Shown here: positions 7,541 to 14,691 of the stretch, one piece after another | How positions within the stretch are numbered: the first letter of the stretch is position 1 | How the letters are laid out: each line of letters opens with the position of its first letter | Origin: Acidimicrobiales bacterium | GTDB lineage: Bacteria; Actinomycetota; Acidimicrobiia; Acidimicrobiales; Iamiaceae | Assembly: GCA_025463985.1 (NCBI GenBank) | Contig: JAODBM010000101.1 | Span: 1-40,556, forward strand | DNA length: 40,556 nucleotides | Reading direction: 5' to 3' | Translations under genes and position numbers: made by a program | Notes under the pieces: model-generated | Seen by the model: the letters and a program-made list of their open reading frames with translations, nothing else | The model's database searches: none | Told to the model about the DNA's origin: nothing

Positions 7541-8875
7541 TCAGGGGCGGAGCTGGTCCAGGAGGCGCCAGTAGCCGGGGAAGGTCTTGGCCACGCAGGA
7601 CGGATCGGCGATGGCGATGCCCGGGGCGCGCAGGCCGAGCAGGGCGAAGCTCATGGCCATGCGGTGGTCCTCGGACGTCTGCACGACCGCGGGCCGGACC
7701 GGGCCGCCGTGGATCAGCCAGCCGTCGGGCTCCTCGACCGCGTCGATCCCGCAGCGCCGGAGCTCGGTGGCCACGGCCGCCACCCGGTCGATCTCCTTGC
7801 GGCGGATGAACCCGATGCCGCGCACGCGAACGGGTCCCTCGGCGAACGCGGCGCACACGGCGAGCGTCTGGGCCGTGTCGGACAGGTGGGTGAGGTCGAA
7901 GTCGCCCCCCTGCAAGTGGCCGTCGCCGACCACCTCGGTGCTGTGGGCGTCGCGGTGGACGGTGGCGCCCATCGCCGCGAGCAGGTCGCCGAACCCGGCG
8001 TCGCCCTGCAGCGAGTCCGAGCCGAGCCCCTCGACGCGCACCCGGCCGCCGCAGATGGCGGCCGCGGCCAGCGGGTACGAGGCCGCGCTGGCGTCGGGCT
8101 CGATCCGATACCCGCGGACCGAGCGGTAGCCGCCGGCCGCGACCGCGAACGTCGCGGGGTCGGGCGTGTCGACCGTGGCACCGAAGGCGCGCATGACCGC
8201 GACCGTGAGGTCGACGTACGGACGAGACACCAGCTCGGTCGTCAGCTCGATCACCAGCCCACCGGGCGCGCAGGGCGCGGCCAACAGCAGGCCCGACAGG
8301 AACTGGCTGGAGACGTCGCCAGGCACGCGCAGCACGCCGCCGAGCGACCCGCGGCCGGCACCGCCGATCGTGACCGGCAGGTGGCCGGGGCCGGCCAGCT
8401 CCTCGACCGGCACGCCCAGCGACCGCAGCGCGTCGAACGTCGGGCCCATGGGCCGGGCGAGCAGCTGCGGGTGGCCGGTCACCCGGTAGCGGCCGGTGCC
8501 GAGCGCGAGCAGCGGCGCCACGAACCGGGCCGTGGTGCCGGACTGGCGGACGTCCACCTCGGCGTCCGCGGCCGGCGGCACGCCCCCGCAGCCATCGATC
8601 TCGAGGCGCGCCTCCCGCGGGTCGCGACGCACCGCGATCCCGACGGCGCGCAAGACGCCGATCATCGCTTCGGTGTCGTCGGCGAACAGCGCTCCGTCGA
8701 GCGAGCTGGTGCCGTCGGCCAAGGCCGCACAGACGAGGGCCCGGTTGGTGATCGACTTGGACCCGGGCAGCCGCACGGTGGCGTCGAGCGGACCGTTGAT
8801 CGGCTCGATCGGCAGCGGATCGGGGAGGCCGGCAAGGTCGACGAGGTCAGCGCGCTCGTCGCGATCGTCGGGCAC
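7541..8875 (-). CDS. aroA: 3-phosphoshikimate 1-carboxyvinyltransferase (EPSP synthase)
   Basis: A 444-residue cytoplasmic enzyme joining phosphoenolpyruvate to shikimate 3-phosphate, the sixth step of the shikimate pathway. Seen: LPGSKSITNRAL near residue 37 (phosphate and substrate binding), the RQSGTTARF stretch, GDVSSQFLSGLLLAAP, and the C-terminal TSEDHRMAMSFALLGL active-site region. The start is GTG at 8875, five bases after the tyrA stop. The first 25 residues are acidic and not part of the fold. With tyrA and aroH upstream it forms a chorismate block inside the scp-cmk series. Confidence 0.95.
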   Translation of the reverse strand: MPDDRDERADLVDLAGLPDPLPIEPINGPLDATVRLPGSKSITNRALVCAALADGTSSLDGALFADDTEAMIGVLRAVGIAVRRDPREARLEIDGCGGVPPAADAEVDVRQSGTTARFVAPLLALGTGRYRVTGHPQLLARPMGPTFDALRSLGVPVEELAGPGHLPVTIGGAGRGSLGGVLRVPGDVSSQFLSGLLLAAPCAPGGLVIELTTELVSRPYVDLTVAVMRAFGATVDTPDPATFAVAAGGYRSVRGYRIEPDASAASYPLAAAAICGGRVRVEGLGSDSLQGDAGFGDLLAAMGATVHRDAHSTEVVGDGHLQGGDFDLTHLSDTAQTLAVCAAFAEGPVRVRGIGFIRRKEIDRVAAVATELRRCGIDAVEEPDGWLIHGGPVRPAVVQTSEDHRMAMSFALLGLRAPGIAIADPSCVAKTFPGYWRLLDQLRP

Positions 8876-8880
8876 GCTCG

Positions 8881-9954
8881 CTACTCGAGTCCCTGGACCG
8901 CGGGCCGGTAGCCCCGTTCGACCAGGCTGAGCCGGAACGCTTCGGCGCGCGCCGAGTCCACCAGCAGGATCAGCACGCCGGCGTCGCCTTCGCTGGAGTG
9001 CGCGATCTCCACGTCGGCGATGTTGACGCCCAGCGCGCTGGCCAGCGTCGTGACCTCGGCCAGCACGCCGGCGCGGTCGAGCACCGGGATGCGCACCTCG
9101 GCCACCTCGGACGGACGCACGATCCGCGAGGGCAGGTTGCGGCGGGCCGACTGGGCCTGCTGGAGCGCGTCGAGGAGCCCCGGTCGAGCCCGCCGGTCGA
9201 CGAGCTCGCGCAGGCGGCCCAGCTCATCGATGAGCCGATCGACCACCTCGACCACGGCCTCGCGGTTCTCGTCGTAGATGTCGGGCCAGATCAGCGGGCT
9301 GCCGGCGGCGATGCGGGTCATGTCGCGGAAGCCGCCGGCCGCGAGCCGCAGGAGCGCGGCGTGCTCCTCGGACCGCTCGTTGGCGATGCCCATCAGCGCC
9401 GCGGCCGTGAGGTGCGGGACATGGGACACGACGGCGACAAGCGCGTCGTGGCGTTCCGGCGGCAGGGCGACCACCTCGGCACCGAGGCTCCCGACCACCG
9501 ACGCGACCAGCGCGTAGGCGTCGTCGTCGGTGCCCTCGACCGGCGTCAGCACCCACACGGCGCCTTCGAACAGCGCGGCGGACGCGCCGTCGACCCCGAG
9601 CTGCTCCGAGCCGGCCATCGGGTGGCCGCCGACGAAGCGGGCCTGGTCGACCGCCTGCACGATCGACGACTTCACCCCGCCGACGTCGGTGACCACGCCC
9701 CGGGTCACGCCCAGCGCGCGGCGGACCTCGTCGGCGATCGCGCGCACGGGCGCGGCCACGAACGTGATCACCGCGTCCGGGTCGACACCGATCGCGTCGA
9801 TGGCGCCCAGCTCGAGCGCCCGCTCGGCCGCGCCGGCCAGGGCGTCCGAGCCGGTCACGTGCCAGCCCCGGGCGCGCAGGGCCAGCCCGATCGAGCCTCC
9901 GATGAGTCCGGTCCCGACGACCGCAGCCCGACCGGGCTCCAGACAGGTGCTCAC
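8881..9954 (-). CDS. tyrA: Prephenate dehydrogenase with C-terminal ACT domain
   Basis: A 357-residue enzyme of the TyrA family that oxidatively decarboxylates prephenate towards tyrosine. The N-terminal Rossmann motif GTGLIGGSIGLALR binds NAD(P); GGHPMAGSE is the conserved substrate loop, and VSHVPHLTAAAL carries the catalytic His region. About 70 C-terminal residues (VRIPVLDRAGVLAEVT onward) form an ACT domain, suggesting feedback control by an aromatic amino acid. The GTG at 9954 overlaps the aroH stop by 4 bp; the open frame further upstream lies in aroH and is not coding. Arogenate specificity cannot be excluded. Confidence 0.93.
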   Translation of the reverse strand: MSTCLEPGRAAVVGTGLIGGSIGLALRARGWHVTGSDALAGAAERALELGAIDAIGVDPDAVITFVAAPVRAIADEVRRALGVTRGVVTDVGGVKSSIVQAVDQARFVGGHPMAGSEQLGVDGASAALFEGAVWVLTPVEGTDDDAYALVASVVGSLGAEVVALPPERHDALVAVVSHVPHLTAAALMGIANERSEEHAALLRLAAGGFRDMTRIAAGSPLIWPDIYDENREAVVEVVDRLIDELGRLRELVDRRARPGLLDALQQAQSARRNLPSRIVRPSEVAEVRIPVLDRAGVLAEVTTLASALGVNIADVEIAHSSEGDAGVLILLVDSARAEAFRLSLVERGYRPAVQGLE

Positions 9955-10319
9955 GCGGGGAGGTCGTCGCGGAGGCCCTGCGCGCCCTCGAGGTACACGT
10001 GGTGCAGCTCGTCGCGAGAACGCTCGGTGGTGAGGTGCGCGAGGACCCGGATGCAGCGGGGCGCGCTGCCGGCGACCGGGATCTCCAGCGCACACATGAG
10101 CGGCACGTCGCCCAAGCCGACGCTGCGCGCAGCGGTAGCCGGGAACATCGACGTGATGTCGCCGGTGGCGGTGAAGACGATGCTGATCAGGTCGTCGTGG
10201 TCGATGCCGTTGCGGTCGAACATCTCCTGCAGCAGGGCGACCACCCGCTCCGTGACCTGCTCTGGGGTGTCGACGTCGACCGTGGTCGCTCCACGGACGG
10301 CACGGACGGCTGTGGGCAT
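9951..10319 (-). CDS. aroH: Chorismate mutase, AroH type
   Basis: A 122-residue monofunctional chorismate mutase of the trimeric AroH fold, converting chorismate to prephenate, the substrate of the TyrA encoded immediately downstream. Seen: RAVRGATTV at the N-terminus with the active-site Arg, DLISIVFTATGDIT, and PRCIRVLAHLTT near the C-terminus. Length matches Bacillus subtilis AroH. The ATG at 10319 has TAGCAT seven bases upstream; the TAG of that hexamer is the rluB stop codon. Its stop overlaps tyrA by 4 bp. Confidence 0.94.
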   Translation of the reverse strand: MPTAVRAVRGATTVDVDTPEQVTERVVALLQEMFDRNGIDHDDLISIVFTATGDITSMFPATAARSVGLGDVPLMCALEIPVAGSAPRCIRVLAHLTTERSRDELHHVYLEGAQGLRDDLPA

Positions 10320-10326
10320 GGGGGCG

Positions 10327-10332
10327 ATGCTA
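10327..10332 (-). promoter_or_regulatory. -10 element TAGCAT for aroH, containing the rluB stop
   Basis: TAGCAT ends seven bases before the aroH ATG; its first three bases are the TAG stop of rluB. It would give a leaderless aroH-tyrA-aroA message in addition to read-through from scpA. Confidence 0.4.
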
Positions 10333-11076
10333 CTGCCCGGTATCTCCCGGTCCGGACGGGGTTGCGGCCCGCTCGAGGGCCCGAACCTCGTCGGTCGTGA
10401 GGGCCCGCCAGCGACCGGGCGCGAGGGTGCGGTCGCCCAGCGGGCCGATGCGGGTGCGCACGAGGCGCACGACCGGATGACCCACGGCCTCGCACATCCG
10501 CCGCACCTGCCGGTTGCGGCCTTCGTGGATCGTGATGCGCAGCAGGCTGGGCGCGAGCAGCGAGGCCCGGGCCGGCGCGGTGCGCCCGTCGTCCAGCTCG
10601 ACGCCCTCGCGCAGCCGGCGCACGGTGGCCCGTGACGGCTCGCCGGTGACCTCCGCGAGGTACTCCTTCTCGACGCCGAACGACGGGTGGGTCAGGCGGT
10701 GGGCCAGGTCGCCGTCGTTGGTGAGGAGCAGCAGCCCCTCGGTGTCGGCGTCGAGGCGGCCCACGGGGAACACCCGGGGCTCGTCGGGGACGAGTTGGAC
10801 GACGGTCGGCCGGCCCTGCGGGTCGGAGGCGGTGGTGACGACGCCGGCGGGCTTGTTGAGCAGGTAGTGGACCAGGCCGGGCCGCACGCCGACCTCGGCG
10901 CCGTCGACGGCCACGTGGTCGTGCTCGACGTCGACGCGGCGCCCGAGCACGGCGATCTCGCCGTTGACCGTGACCCGCTCCTCGGCGATCAGCTCCTCGC
11001 AGAGCCGCCGGCTGCCGAACCCGGCACGCGCGAGCACCTTCTGGAGCCGCTCACCGTCGGGATGGGCATCGGTCAT
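10330..11076 (-). CDS. rluB: 23S rRNA pseudouridine synthase, RluB/RsuA family
   Basis: A 248-residue two-domain RNA-modifying enzyme. An S4 RNA-binding domain (about 9-60) is followed by the RsuA-type catalytic domain with GRLDADTEGLLLLTNDG, where D109 is the expected catalytic Asp, and by HEGRNRQVRRMCEAVGHPV. It should isomerise a uridine in 23S rRNA; the exact site is not readable. Its ATG overlaps the scpB stop by 4 bp. The scpA-scpB-rlu order is widely conserved in Gram-positive bacteria and matches Rv1709-Rv1711. Confidence 0.93.
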   Translation of the reverse strand: MTDAHPDGERLQKVLARAGFGSRRLCEELIAEERVTVNGEIAVLGRRVDVEHDHVAVDGAEVGVRPGLVHYLLNKPAGVVTTASDPQGRPTVVQLVPDEPRVFPVGRLDADTEGLLLLTNDGDLAHRLTHPSFGVEKEYLAEVTGEPSRATVRRLREGVELDDGRTAPARASLLAPSLLRITIHEGRNRQVRRMCEAVGHPVVRLVRTRIGPLGDRTLAPGRWRALTTDEVRALERAATPSGPGDTGQ

Positions 11077-11816
11077 GCCCAGGACGGTGGCTCGGGACCG
11101 GGGCGGTCGTCGTCGTCGGCGAGATCCACGACGTCGATGAGGTCCACGACCGGCTCCTCGGGCCCGCGCTCGCCGCCGCCGGCCGGGGGGCCGCTGGCCC
11201 GCGTGTCGTCGTCAGGGTCTGCCTCGGCGTGCGACGGCTCAGGCGTGCGCTCGGCCGGCTCGGCTCGCAGCCCGTGCTCGAGCGCTTCGACCACGTCGGC
11301 GCCCGGCACGAAGTCGGCGATCGGTGGGAGGTCGTTGAGCGTGTCGAGGCCCAGCCGCTCGAGGAACTCGCGGGTGGTGCCGAACAGGATCGCCTGGCCG
11401 GGGCCGGGGTCGCGCGACACCTCCTCGATGTAGCCGCGCTGCTGCAGCGTGCGGATGACGCCGTCGACGTTGACGCCGCGGATCGCCGCGATCTGCGCCC
11501 GCGACAGCGGCTGCTTGTAGGCGACGATGGCCAGCGTCTCGAGCGCGGCCGACGAGAGCCGTGCGGCCTGGCCTTCGAGCACGAAGCGCTCGACGTAGGG
11601 CGCCAGCTCGGCATGGCTCTGGAACCGGTAGCCGCCGGCGATGCGGGCGATGGTGAAGCCGCGCTCCTCGGCCGCGTAGCCGGCGACCAGCTCCTCGCAC
11701 AGCTCGGCCACGCGAGCCGGCGAGACCTCCAAGAGCTGCGCCAGCAGGTGCACCTCGACCGGTTCCACCGCGACCATGAGGATCGCCTCGATGGCCCGCG
11801 CCGCCTCGCTGGCCAC
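11073..11816 (-). CDS. scpB: Segregation and condensation protein B
   Basis: A 247-residue ScpB, the winged-helix partner that dimerises and binds the ScpA kleisin in the bacterial condensin with SMC. The two winged helices occupy about residues 1-165, with LSSAALETLAIVAYKQPLSR and IRGVNVDGVIRTLQQRGYI as family hallmarks. The last 80 residues are an acidic, Gly/Pro-rich tail rich in D and E, longer than in Firmicutes and probably disordered. GTG at 11816 follows the scpA stop, and the stop overlaps rluB by 4 bp. Confidence 0.95.
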   Translation of the reverse strand: MASEAARAIEAILMVAVEPVEVHLLAQLLEVSPARVAELCEELVAGYAAEERGFTIARIAGGYRFQSHAELAPYVERFVLEGQAARLSSAALETLAIVAYKQPLSRAQIAAIRGVNVDGVIRTLQQRGYIEEVSRDPGPGQAILFGTTREFLERLGLDTLNDLPPIADFVPGADVVEALEHGLRAEPAERTPEPSHAEADPDDDTRASGPPAGGGERGPEEPVVDLIDVVDLADDDDRPGPEPPSWA

Positions 11817-11817
11817 G

Positions 11818-12612
11818 TCAGCCCTCGTAGACGTCGATGCCGGCGCTGATGTCGACGAAGACCGAACGGTCGTCGTCGCTCTCGCCGCCGAGCCACGACA
11901 CGGTGATCTCGCCGAACGTCTCGGCCTGGTCGAGGTCGATCAGGCCCTGCTTGAACAGCTCGAGCACGGCCAGGAACCGGACGACCACCTCGAGCCGGTC
12001 GACCAGCGAGCCGGTCAGCTCACGGAACGTGATGCGCCCGACGCGCGGCAGCTCGTCGAGCAGCTCCACGACGGCATCGGTGACCGACGCGCGGACCGGG
12101 GCGACGTGGTCGAGGTCGATGCGGGCCACCGGTCGTGGCGCGCTGGCCCGCAGGTACGCGGCCCGCAGCTGCTCGGCGGTGACGCCGGCCAGCAGGTCGG
12201 GCGCCAGGTCGTGGTAGCGCTCGTCGAGACCGGCGACGCGGGGGAAGCTGCGGCTGGCGTCGTCGGCCAGCCGGGCCAGCACCTGGGCCGCGTCCTTGAA
12301 CGTCTTGCACTCGAGCAGGCGGGCCAGCAGCACGTCGCGCTCCTCCCAGAGGGAGAGCTCGTCGTCGAGGTCGATGTCGTCGTCGCCGGGCAGCAGGCGG
12401 CGGGTCTTGAGCTCGACGAGCGTGGCCGCGATGAGCAGGAACTCGGTGGCGACCTCGAGGTCGAGCCCTTCCAGCTGCGCCATCTGCTGCAGGTAGGCAT
12501 CCACGATGAGCGTGAGCGAGACCTCATAGAGGTCGACCTGCTCTTTGAGGATGAGGTGCAGGAGCAGGTCGAACGGCCCCTCGAACACAGCGGTCTGCAC
12601 CTCGTACGGCAT
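11818..12612 (-). CDS. scpA: Segregation and condensation protein A (kleisin)
   Basis: A 264-residue kleisin bridging the SMC heads. The N-terminal FEGPFDLLLHLILKEQVDLYEV is the classic ScpA opening and binds the SMC neck, LIAATLVELKTRRLLP follows, and the C-terminal winged helix (about 190-250) contains VVVRFLAVLELFKQGL. The ATG at 12612 is where homologues begin; the frame stays open upstream because of high GC. TAGAGT lies seven bases before the ATG, so scpA appears to open a leaderless operon running toward plsC, divergent from trpS. Confidence 0.95.
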   Translation of the reverse strand: MPYEVQTAVFEGPFDLLLHLILKEQVDLYEVSLTLIVDAYLQQMAQLEGLDLEVATEFLLIAATLVELKTRRLLPGDDDIDLDDELSLWEERDVLLARLLECKTFKDAAQVLARLADDASRSFPRVAGLDERYHDLAPDLLAGVTAEQLRAAYLRASAPRPVARIDLDHVAPVRASVTDAVVELLDELPRVGRITFRELTGSLVDRLEVVVRFLAVLELFKQGLIDLDQAETFGEITVSWLGGESDDDRSVFVDISAGIDVYEG

Positions 12613-12619
12613 GGCGGAC

Positions 12620-12625
12620 ACTCTA
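12620..12625 (-). promoter_or_regulatory. -10 element TAGAGT for scpA
   Basis: TAGAGT ends seven bases before the scpA ATG in the 102-bp divergent gap with trpS. No Shine-Dalgarno lies in between, and a good -35 is not apparent. Confidence 0.45.
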
Positions 12626-12700
12626 GTTACACGGCTGTGGTTCTGCGACCACGCCCCGGTGAACGTTGGAAGTCGGATCGGGGTCCGGGGGCCGTCCCCA

Positions 12701-12706
12701 TAGGAT
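12701..12706 (+). promoter_or_regulatory. -10 element TAGGAT for trpS
   Basis: TAGGAT lies eight bases before the trpS ATG. The gap contains no obvious T-box or leader peptide, so regulation by uncharged tRNA is not supported. Confidence 0.45.
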
Positions 12707-12714
12707 CGCCGGCC

Positions 12715-13701
12715 ATGACGCGCGTGTTCTCCGGCATCAAGCCCACCGGCAACGTCCACCTCGGCAACCTGCTCGGGGCGCTGGCGCGCTGGGCCGACGA
12801 GCAGCACCTGGCCGACAGCCTCTACTGCGTGGTCGACCTGCACGCGCTCACCGTCCCCCAGGATCCTGCCGAGCTGCGGGCCACCACGCTGCGCCTGGCC
12901 CAGCTGCTGATCGCCGTCGGGCTCGACCCCGAGGCGTGCACCCTGTTCGCCCAGAGCCACGTCGCTGAGCACACCGAGCTGGCCTGGCTCATGGAGTGCA
13001 CGGCCTCGTTCGGCGAGCTCAGCCGGATGACCCAGTTCAAGGACAAGTCGTCGAGGGGCGCTGGCGAGTTCGTGTCCGGTGGCCTCTTCACCTATCCGGC
13101 GCTGATGGCGGCCGACATCCTGCTGTATGACACCGACCTGGTCCCGGTGGGCGACGACCAACGCCAGCACGTCGAGCTGGCCCGGGACCTGGCCGAGCGG
13201 TTCAACTCCCGCTACGGCACGACCTTCGTGGTCCCGCAGGCCACGTTGCCGATCGCCGGAGCCCGCGTGATGGACCTGCAGGACCCGAGCTCGAAGATGT
13301 CCAAGTCCGAGGACGCGGCGCCCGGCACGATCCTGCTGCTGGACGACCCGAAGGTGATCGAGCGCAAGATCAAGCGGGCGGTCACCGATGCCGAGGCCGA
13401 GGTCCGCTACGACGTCGAGGCCAAGCCGGGCGTCTCGAACCTGCTGTCGATCCTGGGTGGCGCGACCGGCCGGACCCCGCAGGAGGCGGCCGCGGGCTAC
13501 ACGCAGTACGGCCCGCTCAAGGCCGACACCGCCGCCGCGGTCATCGAGCTGCTCACGCCCATCCAGGCCCGGTATGCCGAGCTGGCCGCCGACCCGGCCG
13601 AGACGGCCCGCCTGCTGGCGCTCGGCGCCACGAAGGCGGAACAGATCGCCGGCCCCGTCCTGGCGCGAGCCAAGGAAGCGATCGGCCTCCTGCCCCGCTG
13701 A
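12715..13701 (+). CDS. trpS: Tryptophanyl-tRNA synthetase
   Basis: A 328-residue class I aminoacyl-tRNA synthetase that charges tRNA-Trp. The HIGH-type motif appears as GNVHLGNLLG near residue 12 and the KMSKS loop is perfect (SSKMSKSED). The GDDQRQHVELARD and ATLPIAGARVMDL segments are typical of bacterial TrpRS, and the length matches. The ATG at 12715 begins MTRVFSGIKPTG, exactly the expected start; longer in-frame extension upstream overlaps scpA and is rejected. It is the only plus-strand gene in this region, and its 3' end faces a diverged palindrome that may act as a terminator. Confidence 0.97.
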   Translation: MTRVFSGIKPTGNVHLGNLLGALARWADEQHLADSLYCVVDLHALTVPQDPAELRATTLRLAQLLIAVGLDPEACTLFAQSHVAEHTELAWLMECTASFGELSRMTQFKDKSSRGAGEFVSGGLFTYPALMAADILLYDTDLVPVGDDQRQHVELARDLAERFNSRYGTTFVVPQATLPIAGARVMDLQDPSSKMSKSEDAAPGTILLLDDPKVIERKIKRAVTDAEAEVRYDVEAKPGVSNLLSILGGATGRTPQEAAAGYTQYGPLKADTAAAVIELLTPIQARYAELAADPAETARLLALGATKAEQIAGPVLARAKEAIGLLPR

Positions 13702-13717
13702 ACCGTCCCCCGTCCAG

Positions 13718-13767
13718 GAAGTGGGCGGAGCCGCGGTCGCCGGGACGACCCCGATCCCGCCCAGTTC
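13718..13767. repeat. Diverged fourth copy of the 50-bp palindrome
   Basis: Between the trpS stop and the convergent HD gene lies a 50-bp sequence with arms GAAGTGGGCGG and CCGCCCAGTTC (one mismatch) and an inner CGGTCG followed six bases later by CGACC. Total length and layout equal those of the 7328-7523 array, and the flank GAGGCGGTCGGGC resembles the array spacers. This makes it an interspersed family, here placed where a bidirectional terminator would sit. Confidence 0.75.
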
Positions 13768-13781
13768 GAGGCGGTCGGGCC

Positions 13782-14300
13782 TCAATCGTCGTCGGCGGCC
13801 TTCAGGGCGGCGCCCACCGCCGCCGGGACCGTCCACTCGTCGTCGGGCAGGTGGTGCTCGCGGGCCCAGGCGATGGTGACGGGATCGCTGCCGGCCAGGT
13901 CGAGCAGGTCGGCGCCGAGCCGCGGGTGCTCGACGTACAGGCCCACGCGCCGGGTGAAGCCGCGCGTCTCGCTCCAGGCCACGGCCTGGTCCCGCCCGGC
14001 GACCCCCGCAGACAGCGTGGCGATGACCCGGCCGTAGGTGCCGAGCCCGGACACGGTCTTGCCGCAGTCGTGCAGCAGCGCCGCCGCGAGCACGGCCCGC
14101 TCGACGTCAGGCCCCAGCGCGGCCGCGACTCGGCGGGCGACGCCGGCCGCGTGGCGCCGGTCGGCGGCGCTCATCCGGCGCCAGATCTCCACCTCGGCCG
14201 GCAACAGCTGCTCCTCGGCCCACGCCGCGTCTGCCGCTCGTGGACCGCCAGGGACCAGCGAGCCCGCGAACCGCTTGACGAGGTGCCCCGCGCCCGCCAC
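13782..14300 (-). CDS. HD-domain protein (putative metal-dependent phosphohydrolase)
   Basis: A 172-residue protein with the pattern of HD hydrolases: H50 in DRRHAAGVA, H77-D78 in LLHDCGK, H125 in VEHPRLGADLL, REHH at 147-150, and an Asp-rich end at 170-172. The reading of EHPRLGADLL and AWAREHH suggests an HDIG-like phosphohydrolase acting on a nucleotide, but no substrate can be named. The start is GTG at 14300, 12 bases after the DksA-like stop, so the two are probably co-transcribed. Confidence 0.8.
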   Translation of the reverse strand: MAGAGHLVKRFAGSLVPGGPRAADAAWAEEQLLPAEVEIWRRMSAADRRHAAGVARRVAAALGPDVERAVLAAALLHDCGKTVSGLGTYGRVIATLSAGVAGRDQAVAWSETRGFTRRVGLYVEHPRLGADLLDLAGSDPVTIAWAREHHLPDDEWTVPAAVGAALKAADDD

Positions 14301-14312
14301 CCCCGAGACCGC

Positions 14313-14639
14313 CTACGCGTGCTTGATGCAGCGGCTGGTGGCCGGCATGACCTCGAGCCGGGCCTCGACGATGGGCTCGCCGCAGACCTCGCAGAGGCCA
14401 TAGGTGCCCTCGGCGATGCGCCGCAGCGCCGTCTCGGCGTCTTCCAGCTGCTCGCGGAGGCTCGCGGCGAGGGAGGCGTTCTCACCCTGCTCGGCGGCCA
14501 CCTGCGCCGAGTCGGCGAAGCCATCGTCGAAGTCCTGCGCTGCCGATCCGTCCGTCGTCAGCTCCGAGAGCCGCTCGCGCAGCTCGTCGCGCGAGTGCTC
14601 CAGGTCAGCGCGCACCTTGGAGACGTCGGTGGTGGACAT
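14313..14639 (-). CDS. DksA/TraR-family zinc-finger protein
   Basis: A 108-residue protein: an N-terminal coiled coil (about 5-75) with LEHSRDELRERLSEL and a C-terminal zinc finger, GLCEVCGEPI then SRCIKHA. The fourth ligand position is His (CxxH) rather than the usual Cys. DksA proteins reach into the RNA polymerase secondary channel through the coiled-coil tip; E. coli DksA is longer (151 residues), so this is the short actinobacterial/TraR-like type. The ATG at 14639 is chosen over GTG at 14657 because TAGCCT lies seven bases upstream of it. Confidence 0.88.
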   Translation of the reverse strand: MSTTDVSKVRADLEHSRDELRERLSELTTDGSAAQDFDDGFADSAQVAAEQGENASLAASLREQLEDAETALRRIAEGTYGLCEVCGEPIVEARLEVMPATSRCIKHA

Positions 14640-14646
14640 GGCGCTC

Positions 14647-14652
14647 AGGCTA
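14647..14652 (-). promoter_or_regulatory. -10 element TAGCCT for the DksA-like gene
   Basis: TAGCCT ends seven bases before the ATG at 14639 in the 61-bp gap after xerD; the GTG at 14657 lies upstream of this element and so would not be transcribed from it. Confidence 0.4.
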
Positions 14653-14691
14653 CCCACCTGGCGCGACCCCGAGGTCGAGAAGTTTCTGGCG

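Noticed and set aside
8881-10095. Longer TyrA starting upstream inside aroH
   Set aside because: The extra residues are Arg/Pro-rich and antecedent to the Rossmann motif; GTG 9954 gives the usual start and a 4-bp overlap with aroH.
11776-12714. N-terminal extension of trpS through the scpA region
   Set aside because: TrpRS homologues begin at the ATG at 12715, and the extension is antisense to scpA.
12613-12714. T-box or leader peptide controlling trpS
   Set aside because: The 102-bp gap has no T-box core, Trp-codon run or terminator/antiterminator pair, and TAGGAT lies eight bases before the ATG.
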